Positions 33,269-42,054 of a DNA stretch of 64,000 nt are shown in pieces. Positions within the stretch are counted from its first letter, which is position 1, and every line of letters starts with the position of its first letter. The notes under the pieces are model-generated. The model was given only the letters and a program-made list of their open reading frames with translations, had not been told where the DNA came from and made no database searches. The position numbers and the translations under genes are program-made. The DNA is from Bacteroidaceae bacterium (GTDB lineage: Bacteria > Bacteroidota > Bacteroidia > Bacteroidales > Bacteroidaceae): the NCBI GenBank assembly GCA_902362375.1, contig CABIVS010000012.1, positions 104,868 through 168,867 of the forward strand. The letters run 5' to 3'.

Positions 33269-34764
33269 AATTCACAATATTGATCTGTATTTGTCAAATT
33301 CTTACAAGGATTCGTCCAGTCGGCCCCATGTTCATGCATCATCGCTTCGCTTTCCAAAGGCCCCCACGTACCTGCGGGATAACCGTAAAGAGGCGCGTCG
33401 GGATTATCTTTCCAATAGCGCAGCACCGGATCGAAAAATTTCCATGAGGCTTCTACTGCATCACTTCGAGTAAATAAAGTCGGATCGCCCTGAATACAAT
33501 CGTCTATCAGACGGGCATAAGCGTCGCCACTAGGCACACCGCCCAACTGTGCATAACTGAAATCCATCGTCACCTGACGGACTTCGAAGCCTGCACCGGG
33601 GACTTTCATTCCGATCTTGAGCACTATTCCTTCATTCGGTTGCAAACGAAGAATCAATTTATTCGCCCGCGGACAGTTGCCACCGGCACAATGAAACATC
33701 TGATGAGGTGTTTCACGAAAATGAACAACGATTTCCGTTACTTTCGTCGGCATTTGTTTTCCTGTACGAATGTAGAACGGAACGCCACTCCAGCGCCAGT
33801 TACTGATGCCCAGTTTCATGGCAATATAAGTTTCCGTGCGCGAATCGGGAGCCACTCCTTTTTCTTCACGGTATCCCTTTTTACTACCGGAGGCTGTATA
33901 TTGTCCGCGAACAATATGTTCGTTCAAATCGACATCGTTCAATGGAGTAAGAGATTCGTAGACCTTCACCACTTCATTACGGAAATTGTCTGCATTGAAA
34001 ACAGCAGGCGGTTCCATAGCCGTAAGGGCTACAAGCTGTATCAGATGGTTCTGCACCATATCCCGCAGCGCACCTGCCGTTTCATAGAACCCGCCACGTT
34101 GCTCGATACCCAGATTTTCTACGGCTGTAATCTCAACGTAGTCGATATAGTTACGGTTCCAGAGAGGTTCGAAGATACCATTGGCAAAACGGAAAGCCAG
34201 TACATTCTGGGCCGTTTCCTTACCGAGAAAATGGTCGATACGGTAAATTTGATGCTCATTGAAAACAGAGGCATACGTTTTATTCAGTTCAAGTGCCGAT
34301 TCGAGATCATAGCCGAAAGGTTTTTCGACGATGATGCGCGAATGGGGAGTGTTAAGTCCGGCAGCTTTCAAGTAGATGGGCACTACTCCGTAAAGTGATG
34401 GCGGAGTGGCAAGGTAGAACAGCAGATTGTCCGGATCTACCTCGTTAGTCAATTCCACCAGACGTTGGCGGAGTTGTGGGTAACCTTCTTCTTTTGCCGG
34501 GTCCATCGGTAAATAGTAGAGATGGGAGACAAACGAAGCCATAAGAGCTGCGTCCTGTTCTTCGGACTTGACGAACTGTTGCAGTTCTTCTAATATATAG
34601 GAACGGTAGTTATCGTCAGAATAGACCGTACGCCCGATACCCAATATGGAAAACTCTCCGGTCAACCGGTTTTCACGGTAAAGGGAGTAAAGGGCAGGCA
34701 TCAGCTTACGCTTGGTCAAGTCACCCGACGCACCGAAAATTATCATTGCAAATTTATCCATCAT
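33265..34764 (-). CDS. zwf: Glucose-6-phosphate 1-dehydrogenase
   Basis: 499 residues, normal length. NADP-binding GASGDLTKRKLMPALY at the N-terminus, substrate and catalytic motif RIDHFLGKE (His as base) near residue 180, and EKPFG. It oxidises glucose-6-phosphate and yields NADPH. It is encoded with overlapping pgl and, beyond a 240-base spacer, gnd, so all three oxidative pentose phosphate enzymes are together. Confidence 0.97.
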   Translation of the reverse strand: MMDKFAMIIFGASGDLTKRKLMPALYSLYRENRLTGEFSILGIGRTVYSDDNYRSYILEELQQFVKSEEQDAALMASFVSHLYYLPMDPAKEEGYPQLRQRLVELTNEVDPDNLLFYLATPPSLYGVVPIYLKAAGLNTPHSRIIVEKPFGYDLESALELNKTYASVFNEHQIYRIDHFLGKETAQNVLAFRFANGIFEPLWNRNYIDYVEITAVENLGIEQRGGFYETAGALRDMVQNHLIQLVALTAMEPPAVFNADNFRNEVVKVYESLTPLNDVDLNEHIVRGQYTASGSKKGYREEKGVAPDSRTETYIAMKLGISNWRWSGVPFYIRTGKQMPTKVTEIVVHFRETPHQMFHCAGGNCPRANKLILRLQPNEGIVLKIGMKVPGAGFEVRQVTMDFSYAQLGGVPSGDAYARLIDDCIQGDPTLFTRSDAVEASWKFFDPVLRYWKDNPDAPLYGYPAGTWGPLESEAMMHEHGADWTNPCKNLTNTDQYCEL

Positions 34765-34816
34765 TCAAGAATTGTTTTGATTTATGTTTTGAAATGGTAA
34801 ATAATCATTTATGAGT

Positions 34817-34969
34817 CCACCACAGAGGACACGGAGAACACAGAGTTCTTCTCTCTCTTTCTGCAAGTAAAACAGAGCGATAAATACAATTATAAATACG
34901 TGAAACTCTGTGTTACTCCATAGTAAATAAAAATATAAAACCTCTGTGTCCTCCGTGTCCTCTGTGGTG
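34817..34969. repeat. CACAGAGGACAC-type inverted repeat, copy 1
   Basis: Left arm 34817-34845 (CCACCACAGAGGACACGG...) and right arm 34942-34969 (...CGTGTCCTCTGTGGTG) pair at 27 of 28 positions across a 96-base loop; the loop holds a third partial copy (ACTCTGTGTTACTCC, about 34904). It lies between gnd and zwf. The arms themselves are iterations of GAGGACAC. The same element recurs at 38935-39008. Confidence 0.85.
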
Positions 34970-35004
34970 AAATATAATTTATCATTTCAAAACTATTTTT
35001 CTAT

Positions 35005-36480
35005 TTAAACATTATATGTACCCGATTTCGTATCTCCTCCGTGGCCTGTCCAGTTCTCGTGGAAGAACTGTCCGCGCAACTCATCCTTACGCTCAAAAGT
35101 GTGCGCACCGAAATAATCGCGTTGTGCCTGCACAAGGTTGGCGGGCAAATCGGCAGAAGTGAGCGAATAGAAATAGTTCAGGGCAGAAGAGAAAGCAGGA
35201 ACGGGAAGTTCTTCTTTCATGGCTTCCGCCGCCAGACTCTTCCATCCGGGAAGCAATGTCTTCATTTCTTCTTTAAAATAAGGAGCCAACAACAAGTGTT
35301 TAGGCTTGTCGGTGGCTTCGAAGGCAGCGGCAATATCGTTCAGGAATATACTGCGGATGATGCATCCCCCACGCCACATACGTGCAATGGAAGCCAGGTC
35401 GAGATGCCAGCCGAAAGCGTCGGAAGCACGTTGCAACACGGCGAATCCCTGGGCATAAGAGACGAGTTTGGAAGCATAAAGAGCAGAAAAAATATTCTTT
35501 ACGAGTTCCGCCTTATTATATATAGGTTGTGTATGTTGACACTGGAATTGCTTGGAAGCCAAGTGACGCAAGTCTTTCTGTGAAGAAAGGCTTCGTTCGA
35601 ATACCGCCGTGGCAATTAGCCCTAACGGCATACCGAGTTCCATCGCATTGATAACCGACCATTTACCGGTTCCTTTCTGTCCGGCTGCATCCAGAATTTT
35701 ATCAATGAGATAACCTCCGGATTTGTCTTTATGCCGCAGAATGTTGGCGGTGATTTCAATCAGATAACTGCGAAGTTTGCCTTCGTTCCAACGGGCAAAG
35801 ACATCAGCCATTTCCTCATTGGTCAGATCAAGCAACTTTTTCATCACCCAATAGGCTTCGGCAATCAGTTGCATATCACCATATTCGATACCGTTGTGAA
35901 TCATCTTCACAAAATGACCGGAGCCGGCAGGACCCACCCATTGGCAACAAGGAGTGCCGTCCGGAGCTTTTGCCGCAATACTCTGAAGAATCGGTTTCAC
36001 TTCCGGCCATGCTTTTTCCGAACCGCCGGGCATAATAGAAGCGCCATTCAAGGCTCCCTCCTCACCACCGGACACACCGCTACCGACGAAAAGAAATCCC
36101 TTTGATTCCGCCAGTTGGACACGACGGTTGGTATCTTCGTAATTAGAATTACCGCCATCAATAAGAATGTCTCCCGGTGAAAGCAACGGGAAAAGCTGAT
36201 CCATCAGTTCGTCTACCGGACTTCCGGCACGAACCATCATCATAATCTTACGGGGAATAGCTATCGAATCTACAAATGCCTTTATATCCGTGAATCCTTC
36301 GATGTTTTTACCTTTTGCACGACCATTCAGGAAGCGCTCTACCACCCCCTCTTCTACTCCGGGAACAGTACGGTTATATACCGACACGTGCCATCCCTTA
36401 CTCTCCATGTTTAAAGCAAGATTCTCGCCCATCACAGCCAAGCCGATAAGTCCGATATCTGTTTTATTCTGATTTGCCAT
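35005..36480 (-). CDS. gnd: 6-phosphogluconate dehydrogenase, decarboxylating
   Basis: 491 residues from ATG 36480 (MANQNKTDIGLIGLAVMG); 17 further codons upstream are open but not family-like. NADP motif GLAVMGENLALN, signature ILIDGGNSNYEDTNRR, catalytic GSGHFVKMIHNGIEYGDMQ with Lys as base, and C-terminal NWTGHGGDT. It converts 6-phosphogluconate to ribulose-5-phosphate with NADPH formation. It precedes zwf-pgl but is separated from them by the inverted repeat. Confidence 0.97.
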   Translation of the reverse strand: MANQNKTDIGLIGLAVMGENLALNMESKGWHVSVYNRTVPGVEEGVVERFLNGRAKGKNIEGFTDIKAFVDSIAIPRKIMMMVRAGSPVDELMDQLFPLLSPGDILIDGGNSNYEDTNRRVQLAESKGFLFVGSGVSGGEEGALNGASIMPGGSEKAWPEVKPILQSIAAKAPDGTPCCQWVGPAGSGHFVKMIHNGIEYGDMQLIAEAYWVMKKLLDLTNEEMADVFARWNEGKLRSYLIEITANILRHKDKSGGYLIDKILDAAGQKGTGKWSVINAMELGMPLGLIATAVFERSLSSQKDLRHLASKQFQCQHTQPIYNKAELVKNIFSALYASKLVSYAQGFAVLQRASDAFGWHLDLASIARMWRGGCIIRSIFLNDIAAAFEATDKPKHLLLAPYFKEEMKTLLPGWKSLAAEAMKEELPVPAFSSALNYFYSLTSADLPANLVQAQRDYFGAHTFERKDELRGQFFHENWTGHGGDTKSGTYNV

Positions 36481-36559
36481 AACTTGTATATTTTGAATAT
36501 TCTTTATCTTAGTAACATTTAAAATGCACATTTGTTCGCAAGATTTTAGATTAAAACAT

Positions 36560-36567
36560 TATTTTTG
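36560..36567 (+). promoter_or_regulatory. -7 box of the symporter gene
   Basis: TATTTTTG, 22 bases before ATG 36590. It excludes the longer frame from 36524. Confidence 0.55.
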
Positions 36568-36589
36568 TAGTCTACAAATAAAATCAAGG

Positions 36590-37759
36590 ATGAAGAAGAT
36601 CAAAATCGGTTTGCTGGCACGCATCGTTATCGCCATCATTTTGGGTATTGCCATCGGCACAGTTTTCCCGGCTCCGCTAGTGCGAATATTTGTTACGTTC
36701 AATGGCATTTTCAGTGAATTTCTCAATTTCTCTATCCCATTGATTATCGTCGGGCTGGTCACTGTGGCTATTGCCGACATCGGGAAAGGTGCAGGAAAAA
36801 TGCTGCTCCTGACTGCTTTGATCGCTTACTTCGCTACTCTTTTTTCCGGCTTTCTCTCCTACTTCACAGGAGTCACAATATTTCCCTCACTTATCGAACC
36901 GGGTGCGCCACTTGAAGAAGTAAGCGCAGCGCAGGGAATCCTCCCCTACTTCTCCGTTTCCATTCCGCCGCTGATGAACGTGATGACAGCCCTGGTTTTA
37001 GCTTTCACACTGGGGTTAGGACTGGCGTCACTCAACAGCGACGCATTGAAAAATGTGGCACGTGATTTTCAGGAAATTATCGTACGAATGATAAGTGCCG
37101 TCATTCTGCCTTTGCTGCCGCTTTATATTTTCGGCATATTCCTCAACATGACACATTCGGGACAAGTATATTCTATCCTGATGGTGTTTATTAAAATTAT
37201 CGGAGTCATCTTCGTTCTTCATATTTTCCTGTTGGTTTTTCAGTATTCCATTGCGGCATTGTTTGTGCATAAAAATCCATTCAAATTGCTTATCAAAATG
37301 CTGCCGGCTTACTTCACGGCATTGGGCACACAATCATCCGCAGCCACCATCCCCGTGACGCTGGAACAGGCCAAAAAGAACGGAGTATCTGCCGAAGTGG
37401 CCGGATTCGTGATTCCGCTATGTGCCACCATCCATCTATCGGGCAGCACATTGAAAATCGTAGCCTGCGCACTGGCATTGATGATGATGCAGGGAATGCC
37501 GTTCGACTTCCCCCTGTTCGCCGGGTTTATCTTTATGCTGGGTATCACAATGGTAGCCGCTCCGGGAGTTCCGGGTGGAGCAATCATGGCTTCCCTGGGG
37601 ATTCTGCAATCCATGCTCGGTTTCGACGAATCGGCACAAGCTTTGATGATTGCGCTTTACATCGCCATGGACAGTTTCGGCACTGCCTGCAATGTGACGG
37701 GAGACGGAGCTATCGCTTTGATTATCGACAAAATAATGGGAAAAAACCGTGCTGAATGA
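36590..37759 (+). CDS. Dicarboxylate/amino-acid:cation symporter (DAACS family)
   Basis: 389 residues, somewhat shorter than GltP/DctA. About eight membrane helices plus two re-entrant hairpins are marked by the substrate-site wording GTQSSAATIPVT (hairpin 1) and DSFGTACNVTGDGA with NVTGDG (helix 8). It should take up glutamate, aspartate, serine/threonine or a C4-dicarboxylate with sodium or protons across the inner membrane. The SSAAT and NVTGD variants look more like SstT/serine-type carriers, but the substrate is not settled. Confidence 0.92.
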   Translation: MKKIKIGLLARIVIAIILGIAIGTVFPAPLVRIFVTFNGIFSEFLNFSIPLIIVGLVTVAIADIGKGAGKMLLLTALIAYFATLFSGFLSYFTGVTIFPSLIEPGAPLEEVSAAQGILPYFSVSIPPLMNVMTALVLAFTLGLGLASLNSDALKNVARDFQEIIVRMISAVILPLLPLYIFGIFLNMTHSGQVYSILMVFIKIIGVIFVLHIFLLVFQYSIAALFVHKNPFKLLIKMLPAYFTALGTQSSAATIPVTLEQAKKNGVSAEVAGFVIPLCATIHLSGSTLKIVACALALMMMQGMPFDFPLFAGFIFMLGITMVAAPGVPGGAIMASLGILQSMLGFDESAQALMIALYIAMDSFGTACNVTGDGAIALIIDKIMGKNRAE

Positions 37760-37852
37760 CTGTGCTGAAAAATAATTGGAAAGTCACTTGGATGGGTCAC
37801 AAAAAATGCCGACATTTGCACCCACATTTTCAATTATATAAATAATTAGCGT

Positions 37853-38923
37853 ATGAAAAAAGCCCTAATTTCAGGCATCACCGGACAAGATGGTTCTTAT
37901 CTTGCCGAATTTCTATTGCAAAAAGGTTACGAAGTACACGGTATACTCCGTCGTTCTTCTTCGTTCAATACAGGACGTATTGAACATTTGTATTTTGACG
38001 AGTGGGTGCGCGACATGAAACAGAAACGTACGATTAATCTGCATTATGGGGATATGACAGATTCTAGTTCGTTAATTCGTATTATTCAACAGGTGCAACC
38101 GGATGAAATCTACAATCTCGCAGCTCAAAGCCACGTGAAGGTTTCGTTCGACGTTCCGGAATACACTGCCGAAGCAGATGCTATCGGTACGTTGCGTATG
38201 CTCGAAGCTGTACGCATCCTGGGACTGGAAAAGAAAACCCGCATCTATCAGGCTTCTACTTCCGAATTGTTCGGTAAGGTGCAGGAAGTTCCACAAAAAG
38301 AGACAACTCCATTCTATCCCCGTTCTCCGTATGGGGTAGCCAAACAATATGGTTTCTGGATTACTAAAAACTACCGCGAAAGCTATGGTATGTTTGCAGT
38401 AAACGGTATTTTGTTCAATCACGAGAGCGAACGCCGTGGTGAGACGTTCGTTACCCGTAAAATTTCGCTTGCTGCCGCACGTATCGCACAGGGCGAACAG
38501 GACAAACTGTATCTGGGTAATCTGGATGCACGCCGCGACTGGGGATATGCCAAAGATTACATCGAATGTATGTGGCTGATCCTGCAACATGATGTTCCCG
38601 AAGATTTCGTTATTGCTACTGGAGAAATGCACACGGTGCGCGAATTCGCAACGTTAGCATTCAAAGAAGCAGGGATCGAACTTCGTTGGGAAGGTGAAGG
38701 CGTAAATGAAAAAGGTATCGATGTAGCTACCGGAAAATCTCTGGTAGAAGTTGATCCGAAATATTTCCGTCCATCAGAAGTAGAACAGCTGCTGGGCGAC
38801 CCGACAAAAGCTAAAACACTGTTGGGTTGGGATCCGCGTAAAACATCATTCGAAGAACTGGTAAGCATCATGGTTCGCCACGATATGGAGAAAGTGAGAC
38901 GAATGATTGCTACCAAACACTAA
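37853..38923 (+). CDS. gmd: GDP-mannose 4,6-dehydratase
   Basis: 356 residues. NADP motif [14 protein letters not shown] at the start, catalytic Ser/Thr in [10 protein letters not shown] and the Tyr-x3-Lys in [11 protein letters not shown], plus [16 protein letters not shown], all diagnostic for GMD. It makes GDP-4-keto-6-deoxymannose, the first step to GDP-L-fucose. The next enzyme, Fcl, is encoded 100 bases on, beyond a hairpin-forming repeat. Fucose is placed on Bacteroides surface glycans and glycoproteins. Confidence 0.97.
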   Translation: MKKALISGITGQDGSYLAEFLLQKGYEVHGILRRSSSFNTGRIEHLYFDEWVRDMKQKRTINLHYGDMTDSSSLIRIIQQVQPDEIYNLAAQSHVKVSFDVPEYTAEADAIGTLRMLEAVRILGLEKKTRIYQASTSELFGKVQEVPQKETTPFYPRSPYGVAKQYGFWITKNYRESYGMFAVNGILFNHESERRGETFVTRKISLAAARIAQGEQDKLYLGNLDARRDWGYAKDYIECMWLILQHDVPEDFVIATGEMHTVREFATLAFKEAGIELRWEGEGVNEKGIDVATGKSLVEVDPKYFRPSEVEQLLGDPTKAKTLLGWDPRKTSFEELVSIMVRHDMEKVRRMIATKH

Positions 38924-38934
38924 ATGAATTTCAT

Positions 38935-39008
38935 TTCACCACAGAGGACACCGAGGACACAGAGGAAAAAATAAAATCCTCCGTGTCCTCTGCGTCCTCT
39001 GTGGTGAA
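38935..39008. repeat. CACAGAGGACAC-type inverted repeat, copy 2
   Basis: Left arm 38935-38966 begins TTCACCACAGAGGACACCG; right arm 38977-39008 ends TCCTCTGTGGTGAA. Three mismatches in 32 positions, with a ten-base A-rich loop. It fills nearly all of the gmd-fcl spacer and ends 15 bases before the fcl start. Same family as 34817-34969. Confidence 0.88.
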
Positions 39009-39023
39009 CTAATAAAAGATAGA

Positions 39024-40094
39024 ATGGAAAAGAATGCAAAGATATATGTGGCAGGACACCGCGGACTTGTGGGATCTGCTATCTGGAAGAATTTGCAGGA
39101 TAAAGGATACACAAATCTGGTAGGCCGCACTCACAAAGAGCTTGATCTGCTGGATGGCGCGGCTGTCCGTAATTTTTTCGATGAAGAACAACCGGAATAT
39201 GTATTCCTTGCTGCTGCCTTTGTGGGTGGTATCATGGCGAACAGCATCTACCGTGCCGACTTCATCTATAAGAATCTGCAAATTCAACAGAATATCATCG
39301 GAGAGAGCTTCCGCCACCATGTAAAGAAGTTGCTCTTTCTGGGTAGCACGTGTATTTATCCACGTGACGCCGAACAGCCGATGAAGGAAGACGTATTGCT
39401 TACTTCACCGTTGGAATATACCAACGAACCGTATGCAATCGCTAAAATTGCCGGACTGAAAATGTGCGAAAGTTTCAACCTGCAATATGGAACGAACTAC
39501 ATCGCTGTGATGCCGACAAACCTTTACGGACCGAATGATAATTTCGACTTGGAACGCAGTCATGTACTGCCTGCCATGATCCGTAAGATTCATCTGGCAC
39601 ACTGTCTGAAAGAAGGAAACTGGGAAGCTGTACGTAAGGATATGAATCTGCGTCCGGTGGAAGGTGTGAATGGCGACAGTCCGAAAGAAGAAATCCTGGC
39701 TATTCTTCAAAAATACGGAATCAGCGAAACGGAAGTCACTCTTTGGGGTACAGGTACTCCACTCCGCGAGTTCCTTTGGAGCGAAGAAATGGCGGATGCC
39801 AGTGTCTTTGTTATGGAGCACGTAGACTTCAAAGATACCTATAAAGAAGGTAGCAAAGATATCCGCAACTGCCACATCAACATCGGCACCGGTAAGGAAA
39901 TCACCATCCGCCAACTGGCCGAACGTATTGTAGAAACTGTAGGGTATCAAGGAAAACTGACCTTCGACAGCAGCAAACCGGACGGCACTATGCGCAAGCT
40001 GACCGATCCTTCGAAACTGCACGCTTTGGGGTGGCACCATAAAATTGAAATCGAGGAAGGCGTACAAAGAATGTACGAATGGTACTTGAAATAA
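39024..40094 (+). CDS. fcl: GDP-L-fucose synthase
   Basis: 356 residues, longer than the ~320 of E. coli Fcl. NADP motif VAGHRGLVGSAI (about 9-20), Ser in LGSTCIYP, catalytic Tyr-x3-Lys in YAIAKIAG, and MPTNLYGPNDNF. It epimerises and reduces the Gmd product to GDP-L-fucose. There is an insertion around residues 190-235 (RPVEGVNGDSPKEEILAILQ) relative to the enterobacterial enzyme, as in other Bacteroidetes homologues. It ends in a strong terminator. Confidence 0.96.
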   Translation: MEKNAKIYVAGHRGLVGSAIWKNLQDKGYTNLVGRTHKELDLLDGAAVRNFFDEEQPEYVFLAAAFVGGIMANSIYRADFIYKNLQIQQNIIGESFRHHVKKLLFLGSTCIYPRDAEQPMKEDVLLTSPLEYTNEPYAIAKIAGLKMCESFNLQYGTNYIAVMPTNLYGPNDNFDLERSHVLPAMIRKIHLAHCLKEGNWEAVRKDMNLRPVEGVNGDSPKEEILAILQKYGISETEVTLWGTGTPLREFLWSEEMADASVFVMEHVDFKDTYKEGSKDIRNCHINIGTGKEITIRQLAERIVETVGYQGKLTFDSSKPDGTMRKLTDPSKLHALGWHHKIEIEEGVQRMYEWYLK

Positions 40095-40112
40095 GAATCT
40101 AAAGAATCAATC

Positions 40113-40158
40113 AATATGCTATGAGCAGAATTATTTTTGCTTATAGCATATTTTTTTT
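40113..40158 (+). terminator. Terminator of gmd-fcl
   Basis: Stem AATATGCTATGAGCA / TGCTTATAGCATATT with one mismatch, then eight T. It doubles as the first two units of repeat array C. Confidence 0.85.
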
Positions 40159-40215
40159 GATTATAGCATAATGATTTTTGGTTATAGCATAATGAAATTA
40201 GCTATAATCATAATC
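40114..40215. repeat. Tandem array of 20-21-bp units (array C)
   Basis: Units CTTATAGCATATTTTTTTTG (40140-40159), ATTATAGCATAATGATTTTT+G (40160-40180) and GTTATAGCATAATGAAATTA (40181-40200), flanked by diverged units at 40114-40139 and 40201-40215. The core TTAT-AGC-ATAA is palindromic. It lies after fcl. Confidence 0.75.
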
Positions 40216-40310
40216 TTTCCTCCTACCGGCCTGTCGCAATCTCACCGCATCGCCCTTCCCCCATTTCCAAAAATTCTTCCCTCTTAATTCTTCATTCTTA
40301 ATATAATTGC

Positions 40311-40318
40311 TATATTTG
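40311..40318 (+). promoter_or_regulatory. -7 box of the AMP-ligase gene
   Basis: TATATTTG, 28 bases before ATG 40347. Confidence 0.65.
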
Positions 40319-40346
40319 CACAAATTAATACCAAATGTGCAAAACA

Positions 40347-42005
40347 ATGGAACAAAGTTTTATAGCCTACATTGAGAATAGTATCAAAAATAATTGGGAC
40401 TTGGATGCCCTGACCGATTATAAAGGTGCAACATTACAGTATAAAGACGTAGCTCGCAAGATCGAAAAACTCCATATCATTTTTGAAGAAAGTGGAATCC
40501 GCAAAGGAGACAAGATTGCTGTTTGCGGAAGAAACAGCTCTCATTGGGGAGTCACTTTCCTTGCTACACTGACGTATGGGGCAGTTGTTGTACCCATTCT
40601 CCATGAATTTAAAGCGGACAATATACATAACATCGTCAACCATTCCGAAGCAAAATTACTGCTTGTAGGAGATATGGTATGGGAAAACCTGAATGAGTCG
40701 GCAATGCCGCTACTGGAGGGTATCCTGATGATGAACGACTTCACCCTGCTAGTGTCACGCAGCGAACGACTGACTTATGCACGCGAGCATCTGAACGAAA
40801 TGTTCGGCAAAAAATATCCGAAGAATTTCCGCACAGAGCATATCGCTTATCATAAGGATGAACCGGAAGAACTGGCTGTTATCAATTATACTTCAGGAAC
40901 AACAAGTTACTCGAAAGGAGTAATGCTCCCCTATCGCAGTCTGTGGTCGAATACCAAATTTGCTTTTGAAGTGTTAGACCTGCAAGCCGGAGATAAGATC
41001 GTATCCATGCTCCCTATGGCACATATGTACGGACTGGCTTTCGAATTCCTTTATGAGTTCTCCGTGGGTTGCCACATCTACTTCCTTACCCGCATGCCGA
41101 GTCCGAAAATCATTTTCCAAGCTTTTGAAGAGGTGAAACCGAATCTGATTGTTGCCGTACCGCTTATCATCGAAAAAATCATCAAGAAGAGCGTACTTCC
41201 GAAACTGGAAACTCCTGCAATGAAGATCTTACTAAAAGTACCTATCATCAATGACAAGATAAAAGCAACGGTACGCGAAGAAATGATTAAGGCATTCGGT
41301 GGAAACTTCAAAGCTGTTATTGTAGGAGGTGCTGCTTTCAATCAGGAAGTAGAACAGTTCTTGAAAATGATTGATTTCCCTTATACAGTAGGATATGGAA
41401 TGACGGAATGTGGTCCGATTATCTGCTACGAGGATTGGAGAAGATTCAAACCGGGTTCATGCGGAAAAGCTGTGCCACGTATGGATGTGAAAGTGTTGTC
41501 ATCTGATCCCGAAAACATTGTTGGCGAAATCGTATGTAAGGGCCCGAATGTGATGTTGGGATATTACAAAAACGAAGAAGCTACCCAAGAAGTTATCGAC
41601 AAAGACGGATGGCTGCATACAGGTGACCTGGCTTTGATGGATGCCGAAGGAAATGTTACGATCAGAGGACGCAGCAAGAACCTGTTATTGAGTGCCAGCG
41701 GACAGAATATCTACCCGGAAGAAATTGAAGATAAATTGAACAACCTGCCATACGTGGCTGAAAGTATTATCGTTCAGCAAAACGAAAAACTTGTCGGACT
41801 TGTTTATCCTGATTTTGACGACGCTTTCGCTCACGGTCTCAAGAATGAAGACATCGAGCAAATAATGGAAGAAAACCGTGTGGCACTGAATGATATGCTA
41901 CCGGCCTACAGCCAAATATCCAAGATGAAAATCTATCCGGAAGAATTCGAAAAGACACCGAAGAAGAGCATCAAACGTTATTTATATCAGGAAGCAAAAG
42001 GCTAA
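40347..42005 (+). CDS. AMP-dependent acyl-CoA synthetase / ligase
   Basis: 552 residues from ATG 40347; ATG 40335 (MCKT) is also possible. ANL-superfamily adenylating enzyme: P-loop INYTSGTTSYSKGVMLP (about 188-204), GYGMTECGP (A5 region), WLHTGDLALMDAEGNVTIRGRSKN (A7/A8) and C-terminal KTPKKSIKRYLY with the catalytic Lys. It activates a carboxylate as acyl-AMP and usually transfers it to CoA; length and wording suggest long-chain fatty acids. The next gene begins 49 bases downstream. Confidence 0.9.
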   Translation: MEQSFIAYIENSIKNNWDLDALTDYKGATLQYKDVARKIEKLHIIFEESGIRKGDKIAVCGRNSSHWGVTFLATLTYGAVVVPILHEFKADNIHNIVNHSEAKLLLVGDMVWENLNESAMPLLEGILMMNDFTLLVSRSERLTYAREHLNEMFGKKYPKNFRTEHIAYHKDEPEELAVINYTSGTTSYSKGVMLPYRSLWSNTKFAFEVLDLQAGDKIVSMLPMAHMYGLAFEFLYEFSVGCHIYFLTRMPSPKIIFQAFEEVKPNLIVAVPLIIEKIIKKSVLPKLETPAMKILLKVPIINDKIKATVREEMIKAFGGNFKAVIVGGAAFNQEVEQFLKMIDFPYTVGYGMTECGPIICYEDWRRFKPGSCGKAVPRMDVKVLSSDPENIVGEIVCKGPNVMLGYYKNEEATQEVIDKDGWLHTGDLALMDAEGNVTIRGRSKNLLLSASGQNIYPEEIEDKLNNLPYVAESIIVQQNEKLVGLVYPDFDDAFAHGLKNEDIEQIMEENRVALNDMLPAYSQISKMKIYPEEFEKTPKKSIKRYLYQEAKG

Positions 42006-42054
42006 TATAAAGTTAGCTGCATAGAGATATAACTTAAACCGAAAAGAGAAAGGA

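Noticed and set aside
33640..34398. Plus-strand frame of 252 codons
   Set aside because: Antisense to zwf; no motif and no start signal.
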